Notes under the pieces: model-generated | What the model saw: only the letters and a program-made list of their open reading frames with translations | What the model was told of the DNA's origin: nothing | Database searches by the model: none | From: Burkholderia gladioli | GTDB lineage: Bacteria > Pseudomonadota > Gammaproteobacteria > Burkholderiales > Burkholderiaceae | Reading direction: 5' to 3' | Length of the DNA: 64,000 bases | NCBI RefSeq assembly: GCF_000959725.1 | Contig: NZ_CP009323.1 | Location: 2,666,001-2,730,000 of the forward strand | Shown here: positions 26,169 through 39,526 of the stretch, piece by piece | Layout: each line of letters begins with the position of its first letter | Position numbering within the stretch: position 1 is the stretch's first letter | Made by a program: the position numbers and the translations under genes

Positions 26169-26858
26169 GTGTTCCTTTACGGATTCGGCCCCGTCATCTG
26201 GGCGGGCACCGTGCAGACCATCGAGCTGTCGGTGCTGTCGCTGGCCGCCGCGGTGATCCTGGGCCTGCTCGGCGCCGTCGCGAAGCTGTCCGCCAACCGC
26301 GTGATGCGCGGCATCGGCACCGCCTACACCACCCTGATCCGCTCGGTGCCCGACCTGGTGCTGATGCTGCTGCTGTTCTACAGCATCCAGATCTGGCTCA
26401 ACGACCTGACCGACCTGCTGGGCTGGGACCAGATCGACATCGACCCGTTCGTGGCCGGCGTGCTGACGCTCGGCTTCATCTACGGCGCCTACTTCACGGA
26501 AACCTTCCGCGGCGCCTTCCTGTCGGTGCCGCGCGGCCAGTTGGAGGCGGGTGCCGCCTACGGCATGAGCGGCCTGCGCGTGTTCACGCGGATCCTGTTC
26601 CCGCAGATGATGCGCTTCGCGCTGCCCGGCATCGGCAACAACTGGCAGGTGCTGGTGAAAGCCACCGCGCTGGTCTCGATCATCGGCCTGGCCGACGTGG
26701 TGAAGGCCGCGCAGGACGCCGGCAAGAGCACCTTCAACATGTTCTTCTTCATCCTCGTCGCGGCGCTGATCTACCTGGCGATCACGACGGTCTCCAACCT
26801 GGTGCTGCGGCAGCTCGAGCGGCGCTACTCGCTGGGCGTGAGGCACGCGGAACTATGA
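26169..26858 (+). CDS. aotQ: Basic amino-acid ABC transporter permease, HisQ/AotQ type
   Basis: 229 residues from GTG 26169 (CAGGAGA upstream). Five hydrophobic segments and the permease EAA loop at about residues 126-140 ([21 protein letters not shown] region) identify a polar amino-acid permease of the HisQ/ArtQ/AotQ type. With the next gene it forms the inner-membrane channel for arginine/ornithine or another basic amino acid. The stop overlaps the next start by four bases. Context with ArgR and the ast operon points to arginine/ornithine; histidine or lysine cannot be excluded. Confidence 0.88.
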   Translation: MFLYGFGPVIWAGTVQTIELSVLSLAAAVILGLLGAVAKLSANRVMRGIGTAYTTLIRSVPDLVLMLLLFYSIQIWLNDLTDLLGWDQIDIDPFVAGVLTLGFIYGAYFTETFRGAFLSVPRGQLEAGAAYGMSGLRVFTRILFPQMMRFALPGIGNNWQVLVKATALVSIIGLADVVKAAQDAGKSTFNMFFFILVAALIYLAITTVSNLVLRQLERRYSLGVRHAEL

Positions 26859-27568
26859 TCGAGATCCTCCAGGAATTCGGCAAGGCCTTCCTGTTCTGGG
26901 ACGGCCAGCGGCTCTCGGGCCTGGCCGTCACCTTGTGGCTGCTGGTCGCCTCGATCGGCATCGGCTTCGTCTGCGCGATTCCGCTGGCGGTGGCGCGCGT
27001 CTCGCGCAAGCGCTGGCTGTCGATGCCGGTGCGCGCCTATACCTACGTGTTCCGCGGCACGCCGCTCTACGTGCAACTGCTGCTGATCTACACCGGCATG
27101 TACAGCCTGGAGTTCGTGCGATCGCACTCGCTGCTCGACGCCTTCTTCCGCAGCGGCTTCCATTGCGCGATCCTGGCCTTCGCGCTGAACACCTGCGCCT
27201 ACACCACCGAGATCTTCGCCGGCGCGATCCGCGCCACCTCGCACGGCGAGGTGGAGGCCGCGCGCGCCTACGGCATGGGCGGCTGGACCCTGTATCGCCG
27301 CGTGATCCTGCCCTCGGCGCTGCGCCGCGCGCTGCCGCTCTACAGCAACGAGGTGATCCTGATGCTGCATGCCACCACGGTCGCCTTCACGGCCACCGTG
27401 CCCGACATCCTGAAGGTGGCGCGCGACGCGAACTCCGCCACCTACATGGCGTTCCAGTCGTTCGGGATCGCCGCGCTGATCTATCTTGCGGTATCGTTCG
27501 CACTCGTCGCGGCGTTTCGCCGGGCCGAGCGCCACTGGCTCGCGTATCTCGCGGCCGGCCGTCATTGA
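26855..27568 (+). CDS. aotM: Basic amino-acid ABC transporter permease, HisM/AotM type
   Basis: 237 residues, starting within the stop of the first permease gene (ATGA). It has the HisM-type features [56 protein letters not shown] (EAA loop) and [23 protein letters not shown]. Partner of the HisQ-type subunit in a heterodimeric inner-membrane channel. Confidence 0.88.
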   Translation: MIEILQEFGKAFLFWDGQRLSGLAVTLWLLVASIGIGFVCAIPLAVARVSRKRWLSMPVRAYTYVFRGTPLYVQLLLIYTGMYSLEFVRSHSLLDAFFRSGFHCAILAFALNTCAYTTEIFAGAIRATSHGEVEAARAYGMGGWTLYRRVILPSALRRALPLYSNEVILMLHATTVAFTATVPDILKVARDANSATYMAFQSFGIAALIYLAVSFALVAAFRRAERHWLAYLAAGRH

Positions 27569-27594
27569 ATCGACCTCATCCCGGGAGACGCCAG

Positions 27595-28389
27595 TTGGTA
27601 GAGACCACGCAGCCGAACGCCGCCAGCAAGCTGGCGGCCCACGACATCCACAAGCGCTACGGCGACAACGAGGTGCTCAAGGGCGTCTCGCTCGACGCCA
27701 AGGCCGGCGACGTGATCAGCATCATCGGCGCCAGCGGCTCGGGCAAGAGCACCTTCCTGCGCTGCATCAATTTCCTCGAGCGGCCCAATGCGGGGCAGAT
27801 CGTGGTCGACGGCGAGACCGTGCGCACCAGGGCCGACAAGAGCGGCGCGCTGGAGGTGGCCGACCACAAGCAGTTGCAGCGCATCCGCACCAAGCTCGCG
27901 ATGGTGTTCCAGCACTTCAATCTGTGGGCGCACATGAACGTGCTCGAGAACGTGATGGAAGCGCCGCTGCACGTGCTGGGCCTCTCCCGTCGCGAGGCCG
28001 AGGAACGCGCGCGCGAGTACCTGGAGAAGGTGGGCCTGCCGCCGCGCGTCGAGAAGCAGTATCCCTCGCATCTGTCGGGCGGCCAGCAGCAGCGCGTGGC
28101 GATCGCCCGCGCGCTGGCCATGCATCCCGACGTGATGCTGTTCGACGAGCCCACCTCCGCGCTCGATCCCGAGTTGGTGGGCGAGGTGCTGAAGGTGATG
28201 CAGAAGCTGGCCGAGGAAGGCCGCACCATGATCGTGGTGACGCATGAGATGGGCTTCGCGCGCAACGTCTCGAACCACGTGATGTTCCTGCACCAGGGTC
28301 GCACCGAGGAGCAGGGCGATCCCGCCGAGGTGCTGTCGCGTCCGCAGAGCGAGCGCCTCAGGCAATTCCTGTCGGGCAGCCTCAAGTAA
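27595..28389 (+). CDS. aotP: Basic amino-acid ABC transporter ATPase, HisP/AotP type
   Basis: 264 residues from TTG 27595, chosen because GGGAG lies eight bases upstream and no nearer ATG exists. Walker [10 protein letters not shown] is at residues 45-53, the Q-loop in [12 protein letters not shown], the signature LSGGQQQ at 160-166, Walker B MLFDEP at 181-186 and the switch His in [10 protein letters not shown]. Length and the insert [13 protein letters not shown] are those of HisP/AotP. It energises the two permeases. Confidence 0.92.
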   Translation: MVETTQPNAASKLAAHDIHKRYGDNEVLKGVSLDAKAGDVISIIGASGSGKSTFLRCINFLERPNAGQIVVDGETVRTRADKSGALEVADHKQLQRIRTKLAMVFQHFNLWAHMNVLENVMEAPLHVLGLSRREAEERAREYLEKVGLPPRVEKQYPSHLSGGQQQRVAIARALAMHPDVMLFDEPTSALDPELVGEVLKVMQKLAEEGRTMIVVTHEMGFARNVSNHVMFLHQGRTEEQGDPAEVLSRPQSERLRQFLSGSLK

Positions 28390-28400
28390 GGGGCGGCGCG

Positions 28401-29447
28401 GTGGTGGCAGCGATCGGTCGTCCCGGCGGCGCGGCGCGCGCGACGCAGGTCGCGATCGTCGCGCTGCCGCCCGTGTCGATGTCGGGCGTGGGCCCGATCG
28501 TCGATGCACTCGCGCTGGCCAACGAGATCGAGGGCCGGGCGCTCTATCGCTGGCAGGTCTGCTCCTGGGACGGCAAGCCGGTGCCGCTCGCGGGCGGCGC
28601 GAGCTGGCACGCCGACGCGGCCTTCAACGACGCTGTCGCCTGCGACTGGCTGATCGTGGTGAGCGAGCGCTTCCAGCAGTTCGCCGACTACCGCCTGTTC
28701 CTCGCCAGCCTGGCGCGGGTGGGCCAGCGCACGCCGCTGGTCAGCGGCATCCATCACGGCGTGTGGTGGCTGGCGATGGCGGGGCAACTGGCCGGCTATC
28801 GCGTGGCCGTGAACTGGGAGACCTACCAGCAGTTCGCCGAGCAGTTCGAGCGCACCATCGTCACCCAGCAGATCTACGAGATCGACCGCGATCGCGCCAC
28901 CTGCGCGGGCGGCCAGGCCAGCATCGATTTCATGCTGGCCATGATCGGCCGCGACCACGGTCCCGAGCTGCCCGAGCGGATCGCCGACGCGCTCGGCTGC
29001 GGCACGCCGCGCAGCGGCGAGTCGCGCCAGCGGATTCCCTTCGTGACCGCGCCGGGCGAGCGCCATCCGCGCCTCAACGATGCGCTGCAGCTGATGGAGG
29101 CGAACGTCGAGGACCCGCTCACCACCGACGAGATCGCGTCCCTGGTCGGCATCTCGCGACGTCAGCTCGAGCGGCTGTTCCGCCAGTATCTCGGCGCGAT
29201 GCCGTCCAAGTACTACCTGAACCTGCGCCTCTTGAAGGCGCGCACGCAACTGCAGCGCACCAGCAAGTCGGTGGTGCAGGTGAGCCTGGCCTGCGGCTTC
29301 TCCTCGGCCGCGCATTTCTCGAACGCCTACCGCGAGCGCTTCGGCGTGACGCCGCGCGAGGATCGCCGCGCCTGGCTGGAGAAGCAGCATGGCGGCGCGA
29401 GCGAGCCGCGCGCCGGCGCGCTGGTGGAGCGCGGCGACGAGGATTGA
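28401..29447 (+). CDS. argR: ArgR-type AraC-family regulator with DJ-1/PfpI domain
   Basis: 348 residues from GTG 28401. The N-terminal half is a glutamine-amidotransferase-like (DJ-1/PfpI) sensor domain (VAIVALPPVSMSGVGPIVDALALAN; WETYQQFAEQFERTIVTQQIYEIDRDRATCAGG), the C-terminal ~100 residues hold the AraC DNA-binding domain (TDEIASLVGISRRQLERLFRQYLG, VVQVSLACGFSSAAHFSNAYRERFG). This is the plan of Pseudomonas ArgR, the arginine-responsive activator of the aot and ast (aru) operons, and it sits between exactly those genes here. It is unrelated to E. coli ArgR. Confidence 0.88.
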   Translation: MVAAIGRPGGAARATQVAIVALPPVSMSGVGPIVDALALANEIEGRALYRWQVCSWDGKPVPLAGGASWHADAAFNDAVACDWLIVVSERFQQFADYRLFLASLARVGQRTPLVSGIHHGVWWLAMAGQLAGYRVAVNWETYQQFAEQFERTIVTQQIYEIDRDRATCAGGQASIDFMLAMIGRDHGPELPERIADALGCGTPRSGESRQRIPFVTAPGERHPRLNDALQLMEANVEDPLTTDEIASLVGISRRQLERLFRQYLGAMPSKYYLNLRLLKARTQLQRTSKSVVQVSLACGFSSAAHFSNAYRERFGVTPREDRRAWLEKQHGGASEPRAGALVERGDED

Positions 29448-29636
29448 CGCGGCGGGGGCCGATGCCGCCAGGCTTGCGGCGTCGCCGCCGGGGCATGTTT
29501 CGTGATGCCGGCCGGCGCCGCGCGCCCGGCGCGAGGCGCCCCCGGCCAAGCCGATAGAACCCGTCGCAATTGCGCAAGACGTATCGCGCCCCGTTGCCTA
29601 CACTGAACGCTGTGATTTCTGGACCAAGGAACCGCC

Positions 29637-30866
<1,230 letters not shown>

Positions 30867-30897
30867 GTCCCGCCTTCCTCCGTCCACAGGAACGACG

Positions 30898-31982
30898 ATG
30901 CTATTCGTACGCCCCGGCAGGCTTGCCGATCTCGACGCGCTCGCGCAGATGGCCCGCACCGCGCGGCCGGTGCTGCATTCGCTGCCGCACGACCGTCGCG
31001 CACTGGAGGCGCGCGTGGCGCTGTCCGAGGATTCGTTTCGCGCCGACGCCGATTTCCCCGGCGAGGAGTTCTACCTGTTCGTGCTGGAGGACAGCGAGAC
31101 GGGGCGCCTGCTCGGCACGGCCAGCATCGTCGCCGCGGCGGGCTATTCGGAGCCGTTCTACGCGTTCCGCAACGACGCGCTGATCCACGCCTCGCGCGAA
31201 CTGCACGTGAACCGCAAGATCCACGCGCTGACCATGTCGCACGAGCTGACCGGCAAGAGCCGGCTGGCGGGCTTCTACGTCGATCCCTCCCTGCGCGGCG
31301 ACGCGGCGGCGCACCTGGTGTCGCGCGCGCGCATGATGTACATCGCCGCGCATCGCCGCCGCTTCACGCCCGAGGTGTTCTCGCTGCTGCTCGGCGTGAC
31401 CGACGAGAACGGCGCCTCGCCGTTCTGGGAGGCGGTGGGCCGCAAGTTCTTCCGGCGCGACTTCGCCGACATCGAGGTCGAATCGGGCGGCCGCAGCCGC
31501 ACCTTCATCGCCGAGGTGATGCCGGTCTATCCCGTCTACGTGCCGTTGCTGCCGGAAGCGGCGCAGCGCGTGCTCGGCGAGCCCAACCAGCACGGCCTGC
31601 TGGCCTACGACATCCATCTCGAGGAAGGTTTCGAGCCGGATCGCTACGTCGACATCTTCGATGCGGGCCCGGTGCTGACCGCGCAGATCGATCGCACCGC
31701 CTGCGTCACGCATAACGGCGCGCGCACCGTGCGCAATGCCGGCCAAGCCGGCAGCAGCGCCGATGCCGATGCCGCCGGCCTCACCCACCTGGTGGCCACC
31801 GGCGAGGGCGACGCGTTCCGCTGTGTGCTGGCCGACCTGCCCGACGCGGCCGCGGGCAATGCGATCGACGCGCCGCTCGACGCGGCCGCGCGCGCCGCGC
31901 TCGGCGTGGTGGACGGCGACACCGTGCGCTGCGTGCCGCTGCATCGCCGCGACGAGACCAACACGCTTTCGGGAGACGCACG

Positions 31983-31986
<4 letters not shown>
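30898..31986 (+). CDS. aruF: Arginine N-succinyltransferase, alpha subunit (AruF)
   Basis: 362 residues from ATG 30898 with ACAGGA upstream. The family signature appears as MLFVRPGRLADLDALAQMA, LTMSHELTGKSRLAGFYVDPSLRG and SPFWEAVGRKFFRRDF. It catalyses succinylation of arginine, the first step of the AST pathway. Like Pseudomonas, and unlike E. coli, the organism uses two related subunits; the second gene follows with a four-base overlap. Confidence 0.93.
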
Positions 31987-34485
<2,499 letters not shown>

Positions 34486-34498
34486 GCAGGAAACGACC

Positions 34499-35851
34499 AT
34501 GAACGCAACGCGCAACGCCATCGAGGCGAATTTCGACGGGCTGGTCGGCCCGACCCACAACTACGCGGGGCTGTCGTTCGGCAACGTGGCCTCGCTGAGC
34601 AACGAGAAGTCGGCGGCCAACCCGAAGGCCGCCGCCAAGCAGGGGCTGCGCAAGATGAAGCAGCTCGCCGATCTCGGCTTCGCGCAGGGCGTGCTGCCGC
34701 CGCAGGAGCGCCCGTCGCTGCGCCTGCTGCGCGAGCTGGGCTTCTCGGGCAAGGACGCCGACGTGATCGCCAAGGCCGCCAGGGAAGCGCCCGAGCTGCT
34801 GGCGGCCGCGAGCTCGGCCTCGGCGATGTGGACCGCCAACGCGGCCACCGTCAGCCCCTCGGCCGATACCGGCGACGGGCGGGTCCACTTCACGCCGGCC
34901 AACCTGTGCAGCAAGCTGCATCGCGCGATCGAGCACGAATCGACGCGCCGCACGCTGTCGGCGATCTTCGCCGACGAGTCGCGCTTCATGGTGCACGACG
35001 CGCTGCCCGGCACGCCGGCGCTCGGCGACGAGGGCGCGGCCAACCACACGCGCTTCTGTGCCGAATACGGCAGCGCCGGCGTCGAGTTCTTCGTCTACGG
35101 CCGCAGCGAATACCGGCGCGGGCCCGAGCCCAAGCGCTTCCCGGCGCGCCAGACCTTCGAGGCGAGCCGCGCGGTGGCGCAGCGCCACGGCCTGGCCGAG
35201 GACGCGACCGTCTACGCCTTGCAGAACCCCGATGTGATCGATGCGGGCGTGTTCCACAACGACGTGATCGCGGTCGGCAATCGCGACACGCTGTTCTGCC
35301 ACGAACTGGCCTTCGCCGAGCGCAAGTCGGTGTACGACACGCTGACCGCCTCGCTCGCGGCGCGCGGCGCGCGTCTGAACGTGATCGAGGTGCCCGAGGC
35401 GGCGGTGAGCGTGGCCGACGCGGTCGGCTCCTACCTGTTCAACAGCCAGCTGCTGTCGCGCGCCGACGGCTCGCAGGTGCTGGTGGTGCCGCAGGAATGC
35501 CGCGAGAACGAGCGCGTGGGACGCTATCTCGACGCGCTGGCGGCCGGCAACGGGCCGATCGGCGAGGTGCTGGTGTTCGACCTGCGCGAGAGCATGAAGA
35601 ACGGCGGCGGCCCGGCCTGCCTGCGCCTGCGCGTGGTACTGAACGAGGCCGAGCGCGCCGCGGTGCGGCCGAACGTGTGGATCGACGACGCGCTGTTCGG
35701 CTCGCTCGACGCCTGGATCGAGAAGCACTATCGCGACCGCCTCGCGCCGTCCGACCTGACCGACCCGGCTCTGCTCGACGAGTCGCGCACCGCGCTCGAC
35801 GAGCTGACGCAGATCCTCAAGCTCGGTTCGCTGTATGACTTCCAGCGCTGA
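34499..35851 (+). CDS. astB: N-succinylarginine dihydrolase AstB
   Basis: 450 residues. [24 protein letters not shown] at the N terminus and the nucleophile Cys374 in [14 protein letters not shown] are characteristic of AstB, which releases two ammonia and CO2 from succinylarginine to give succinylornithine. AGGAAA precedes the ATG. The last 17 bases overlap astE in another frame. Confidence 0.96.
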   Translation: MNATRNAIEANFDGLVGPTHNYAGLSFGNVASLSNEKSAANPKAAAKQGLRKMKQLADLGFAQGVLPPQERPSLRLLRELGFSGKDADVIAKAAREAPELLAAASSASAMWTANAATVSPSADTGDGRVHFTPANLCSKLHRAIEHESTRRTLSAIFADESRFMVHDALPGTPALGDEGAANHTRFCAEYGSAGVEFFVYGRSEYRRGPEPKRFPARQTFEASRAVAQRHGLAEDATVYALQNPDVIDAGVFHNDVIAVGNRDTLFCHELAFAERKSVYDTLTASLAARGARLNVIEVPEAAVSVADAVGSYLFNSQLLSRADGSQVLVVPQECRENERVGRYLDALAAGNGPIGEVLVFDLRESMKNGGGPACLRLRVVLNEAERAAVRPNVWIDDALFGSLDAWIEKHYRDRLAPSDLTDPALLDESRTALDELTQILKLGSLYDFQR

Positions 35852-36914
35852 TCGCGGCGGCGCGTCCGCCTGGCTCGACGATTTCCTGGCCTTCACGCTG
35901 GCCGGCGGGACGCCGGACACACGCGAGGGCGTCTGCGCCGGCGGGGCGGTGCGCTACGCCTGGCGAGGCGAGGGCCTGCTGGAACTTGGTCCGGCAGCTT
36001 CGGCGGCGGGGGCCGCGGCGTCGGCCAGCCTGCTGGTATCGGCCGGTGTGCACGGCGACGAAACCGCGCCGATCGAACTGCTGTCGATGATGGTGCGCGA
36101 CCTGGCGCGCGGCGCGCTGCCCTTGGCGAACCGCCTGCTGGTGGTGCTGGGCCACCCAGCGGCGATGCGTGCCGGCACGCGCTACCTCGACGACGACCTG
36201 AACCGCCTGTTCAACGGCCGCCACGCGCAGCGCGAAGGCAGCCGCGACGCACCGCGCGCGGCCGCGCTCGAGGCCGCGGCGCGCGAGTTCTTCGCCGCCG
36301 CCCCCGAGTCGCGTCAGGCGCGCTGGCACCTCGACATGCACACGGCGATCCGCGCCTCGGCCTTCGAGCAGTTCGCGCTGCTGCCGCATATCGGCGAGCC
36401 GCCGGCGCGCGCCATGATCGACTGGCTGGCGCGCGCGCGGATCGCGGCCGTGCTGCTGCATACCGAGCCCGGCAATACCTATTCGCAGTTCTGCGCGAGC
36501 GCCTGCGGGGCGCTGGCCTGCACGCTGGAGCTCGGCAAGGTGCGCCCGTTCGGCCAGAACGATCTGTCGCGCTTCGCCGGCGCCGACGCGGCGGTGCGCG
36601 CGCTGGTCGCGGGTGAAGTCGGCAGCGCAGCCGGGGACGCCGCCGCCGCGGCGCCCCTGTTGCCGCGCGTGTTCACCGTGATCGGCCAGCTCACCAAGCA
36701 GAGCGAGGCTTTCGAGCTGCTGGTGGCCGGCGACGTGGCGAATTTCACGCCGCTGGCGCGCGGCACCCTGGTCGCGCGCGACGGCGACTATCGCTACCTG
36801 GTCTCGCACGACGAGGAGCGCATCGTGTTCCCGAACCCGGCGGTCAAGCCGGGCCTGCGAGCTGGGCTGATGGTGGTGGAGACCACCGAGGCCACGCTGG
36901 CCTCGCTCGGCTGA
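35835..36914 (+). CDS. astE: Succinylglutamate desuccinylase AstE
   Basis: 359 residues, zinc carboxypeptidase-like aspartoacylase family. Zinc ligands are visible in [13 protein letters not shown] (His, Glu) and in [10 protein letters not shown] (His), with the Arg-containing [15 protein letters not shown]. Cleaves succinylglutamate to glutamate and succinate, the last step of the pathway. Overlaps the astB end by 17 bases, so translation is probably coupled. No terminator follows before the binding-protein gene. Confidence 0.94.
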   Translation: MTSSADRGGASAWLDDFLAFTLAGGTPDTREGVCAGGAVRYAWRGEGLLELGPAASAAGAAASASLLVSAGVHGDETAPIELLSMMVRDLARGALPLANRLLVVLGHPAAMRAGTRYLDDDLNRLFNGRHAQREGSRDAPRAAALEAAAREFFAAAPESRQARWHLDMHTAIRASAFEQFALLPHIGEPPARAMIDWLARARIAAVLLHTEPGNTYSQFCASACGALACTLELGKVRPFGQNDLSRFAGADAAVRALVAGEVGSAAGDAAAAAPLLPRVFTVIGQLTKQSEAFELLVAGDVANFTPLARGTLVARDGDYRYLVSHDEERIVFPNPAVKPGLRAGLMVVETTEATLASLG

Positions 36915-37146
36915 AGGCGGCCCGGCGCGGTTTGGCTCGATGCGGCGCGGCCCTTCGCGCGCCGCGTCGCGCGGCAAGCCGGCCCGCTCGCGGCGGGGCG
37001 CGGCGCGCTCGGCGGTACAATCGCGCCCTTGCGGCGTTTTCCGCCGCATCACGGCTTGACCCGTGCGTAGTGTCCGGGCGCCCGTCCCACGAGGGCGCGC
37101 GCCCGTTTGTCCAAGAACCGATCTGTATCTCGAGGAGAACCTTCCG

Positions 37147-37944
37147 ATGAAGTTGAACTGGCGAAAGATGGCCGCGGGCGCGGTGGCGACGGCCGCCGCG
37201 ATGTCCCCCCTGTCCGGCGCGAGCGCCGCCGACCTGAAGCAGATCCGCTTCGGCGTCGAGGCCTCGTATGCGCCGTTCGAGTACAAGCTGCCCGACGGCA
37301 AGCTCGCCGGTTTCGACATCGATGTCGGCAATGCCGTGTGCGCGAAGCTGAAGGTCAAGTGCGTGTGGGTCGAGAACGACTTCGACGGCCTGATCCCGGC
37401 GCTGCAGGCCCGCAAGTTCGACGCGATCAATTCGGACATGACGATCACCGACCAGCGCAAGAAGGCGGTCGCGTTCACCGATCCGATCTACTCGATCCCG
37501 AACCAGCTGATCGCGAAGAAGGGCAGCGGCCTGCTGCCCACGCCCGCCTCGCTCAAGGGCAAGCGCGTCGGCGTGCTGCAGGGCACGATCCAGGAGTCCT
37601 ACGCCAAGGCGCGCTGGGCCCCGGCCGGCGTCGAGGTGGTGCCCTACCAGACCCAGGACCTGGCCTACGAGGACCTGAAGTCGGGCCGCCTGGACGCCAC
37701 CTTCCAGGATTCGGAAGCGGCCGCCAAGGGCTTCCTGGCCAAGCCGCAGGCCGCCGGCTTCGCGTTCGCGGGCCCGCAGGTGGTCGATGCCGAGATCCTC
37801 GGCTCGGGCGTCGGTTTCGGCCTGCGCAAGAACGACACCGACCTGCGCAACGCCATCAACGGCGCGCTGAAGGACCTGAAGGCCGACGGCACGATCGACA
37901 ACCTGGCGAAGAAGTATTTCAGCGTGCCGGTGGTGCTGAAGTAA
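37147..37944 (+). CDS. aotJ: Periplasmic basic amino-acid binding protein (AotJ/HisJ type)
   Basis: 265 residues from ATG 37147 (GGAGAA upstream). A signal peptide ends at ASA-AD near residue 27. The mature part is a type II periplasmic binding protein: IRFGVEASYAPFEYKLPDGKLAGFDIDVGNA, DFDGLIPALQARKFDAINSDMTIT with the Asp that binds the alpha-amino group, and KRVGVLQGTIQESYA. It delivers arginine/ornithine-like substrates to the AotQMP channel encoded 10 kb upstream. A TACAAT at 37016-37021 may be a separate promoter within the 232-base gap. Confidence 0.9.
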   Translation: MKLNWRKMAAGAVATAAAMSPLSGASAADLKQIRFGVEASYAPFEYKLPDGKLAGFDIDVGNAVCAKLKVKCVWVENDFDGLIPALQARKFDAINSDMTITDQRKKAVAFTDPIYSIPNQLIAKKGSGLLPTPASLKGKRVGVLQGTIQESYAKARWAPAGVEVVPYQTQDLAYEDLKSGRLDATFQDSEAAAKGFLAKPQAAGFAFAGPQVVDAEILGSGVGFGLRKNDTDLRNAINGALKDLKADGTIDNLAKKYFSVPVVLK

Positions 37945-37972
37945 GCCGCCGCAGCCAGCGACAAGAAAAAAC

Positions 37973-38006
37973 CGGCCGCTCCCGTCAGGGGGCGGCCGTT
38001 TTTTTT
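37973..38006 (+). terminator. Rho-independent terminator of the arginine module
   Basis: CGGCCGCTCCC (37973-37983) pairs with GGGGGCGGCCG (37988-37998) with one G-T pair and a four-base loop, followed by eight T. It ends the run of genes that begins at 26169. Confidence 0.92.
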
Positions 38007-38031
38007 GTCTGTCGCGGGCAGCGGGCGCGGC

Positions 38032-39501
38032 TCAGTGCGCCTCGCCGTCCCGCAGCGAGAAGAAGCGGCTCAGCTCGGCGCCGATATTGTTGAGCACCGC
38101 CATCTCGCGATGGGCGATGCGCTGGGTGCGCTGCGGGCCCGACCAATCGCCGTAGAGCAGGGCCGCGCAGTGATCGCCGCTGCGCACCGGCAGCAGCACG
38201 AAGCCGTGCACGTCGGGCAGCGCGTCGCGGTACCAGGCGGGCAGGCGGCGGCGCATCTTCGGCTCGTGCGCGTCCTCGATGAAGATCCCGACCGAGTTCG
38301 AGATCGCCAGGTGGAACACGTCGGGCTCGAAGGTCTCGTGAAAGCGCATGCGCGGCAGCGCGGCCTCCACGCCGAAACCGAAACCCAGCCTGGCCAAAAA
38401 CACCCCGTCGGCATCGCGCACGAACATGATGGTGCGCGACAGCGCGAGGCCCGCCAGCACGCTTTCGGAGGCCAGCGCCAGCACGTGTTCCTGCTGGTTC
38501 TCGGTGGGCAGCGCGCGCAGGTCGGCCAGCCCGGTGTCGAGCGTGGCCTGCGGCTCGGCGGCCGCGCGTTCGAGCGCCGCCGCGTTGGCGCGCAGCGCCA
38601 CGATCTCGCGCAGCACCGTGTCGCTGGCCTCGTCGTGGGCCAGCTCGCGGGCGATACGCACCAATTCGTCGGGCTCGATCTCGAGCGTGGCGGCGAAGCG
38701 CTGGGCCAGCGCCAGCAGGCGCGTGTCGCGCTGGCCGGCGCTCAGGCCCGGGGTGGTCATCACCGCGGCCACCTCGGTCGAGCAGTCGCTGACCGCGCGC
38801 AGCCACTGGATGCTTTCCGTGCTGGTTTCGTCGGCCGGGTCGAACGGCGCGATGCTGGCGCGGATCGACTCGGGCAGGCGCCAGCGCAGCGCGGCCTCCC
38901 GGCCGATCTCGTCGAAGCCCACGCCCAGCACGTCGACGCAGGCCGCGGCGTCGTTGCCGCCGAGTTCGGCCGCGCGGCGGCGGATCGCGTCCCACTCGCT
39001 GTCCAGGTAGAACACCACCAGCAGCTTGCCGACCTGGCGCATCAGGGTGCAGACGATCGCCTCCTCGCCGGCGCGCAGCTCCGCATCCTCGGTCAGGCTG
39101 CGCGCCACGCAGCCCGAGAGCAGCGCGCGGTTCAGCTCCAGCTTGGCGTCGATGCGCTGCGAGGCGCCCTGATGGAAGTGGTCGACCAGCTTCAGGCCGA
39201 CCACCAGGTGGCCGACCGCGTCCATGCCCAGCACCATCAGGGCGCGGGTCACGGTGGTGATGTTGCCGCCGAACGCGATGTACATCGCCGAGTTGGCGAG
39301 CCGGATCACCTTCTGCGTGAGCGCGAAATCGGACAGCACCACGCCCACCAGCGCGGTGAAGTCGAGGTTGTCGTTGTCGATCGCGGCCATGGTCGCGCGC
39401 AGCGAATCCGACAGCATCGGAAAATCGCCGCGGTCGTTCATGCGCGCCCACAGCTTGTCGAGCAGCGCCGCTTTCGGCAGGTGTTCGGTGTATGTCGTCA
39501 T
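38032..39501 (-). CDS. HDOD-domain signalling protein
   Basis: 489 residues from ATG 39501. The HDOD domain spans about residues 15-220 (LSDFALTQKVIRLANSAMYIAFGGNITTVTRALMVLGMDAV, then RSLTEDAELRAGEEAIVCTLMRQVGKLL). HDOD proteins resemble HD phosphodiesterases without the metal-binding residues. The C-terminal ~150 residues (SRTIMFVRDADGVFLARLGFGFG; GFVLLPVRSGDHCAALLYGDWSG) look like a GAF-type sensor. The gene starts 25 bases after the EAL gene and is probably co-transcribed with it, suggesting a common c-di-GMP signalling role (inference). Confidence 0.87.
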   Translation of the reverse strand: MTTYTEHLPKAALLDKLWARMNDRGDFPMLSDSLRATMAAIDNDNLDFTALVGVVLSDFALTQKVIRLANSAMYIAFGGNITTVTRALMVLGMDAVGHLVVGLKLVDHFHQGASQRIDAKLELNRALLSGCVARSLTEDAELRAGEEAIVCTLMRQVGKLLVVFYLDSEWDAIRRRAAELGGNDAAACVDVLGVGFDEIGREAALRWRLPESIRASIAPFDPADETSTESIQWLRAVSDCSTEVAAVMTTPGLSAGQRDTRLLALAQRFAATLEIEPDELVRIARELAHDEASDTVLREIVALRANAAALERAAAEPQATLDTGLADLRALPTENQQEHVLALASESVLAGLALSRTIMFVRDADGVFLARLGFGFGVEAALPRMRFHETFEPDVFHLAISNSVGIFIEDAHEPKMRRRLPAWYRDALPDVHGFVLLPVRSGDHCAALLYGDWSGPQRTQRIAHREMAVLNNIGAELSRFFSLRDGEAH

Positions 39502-39526
39502 ACGGTTAATGGCTCGGTGCCGGCCC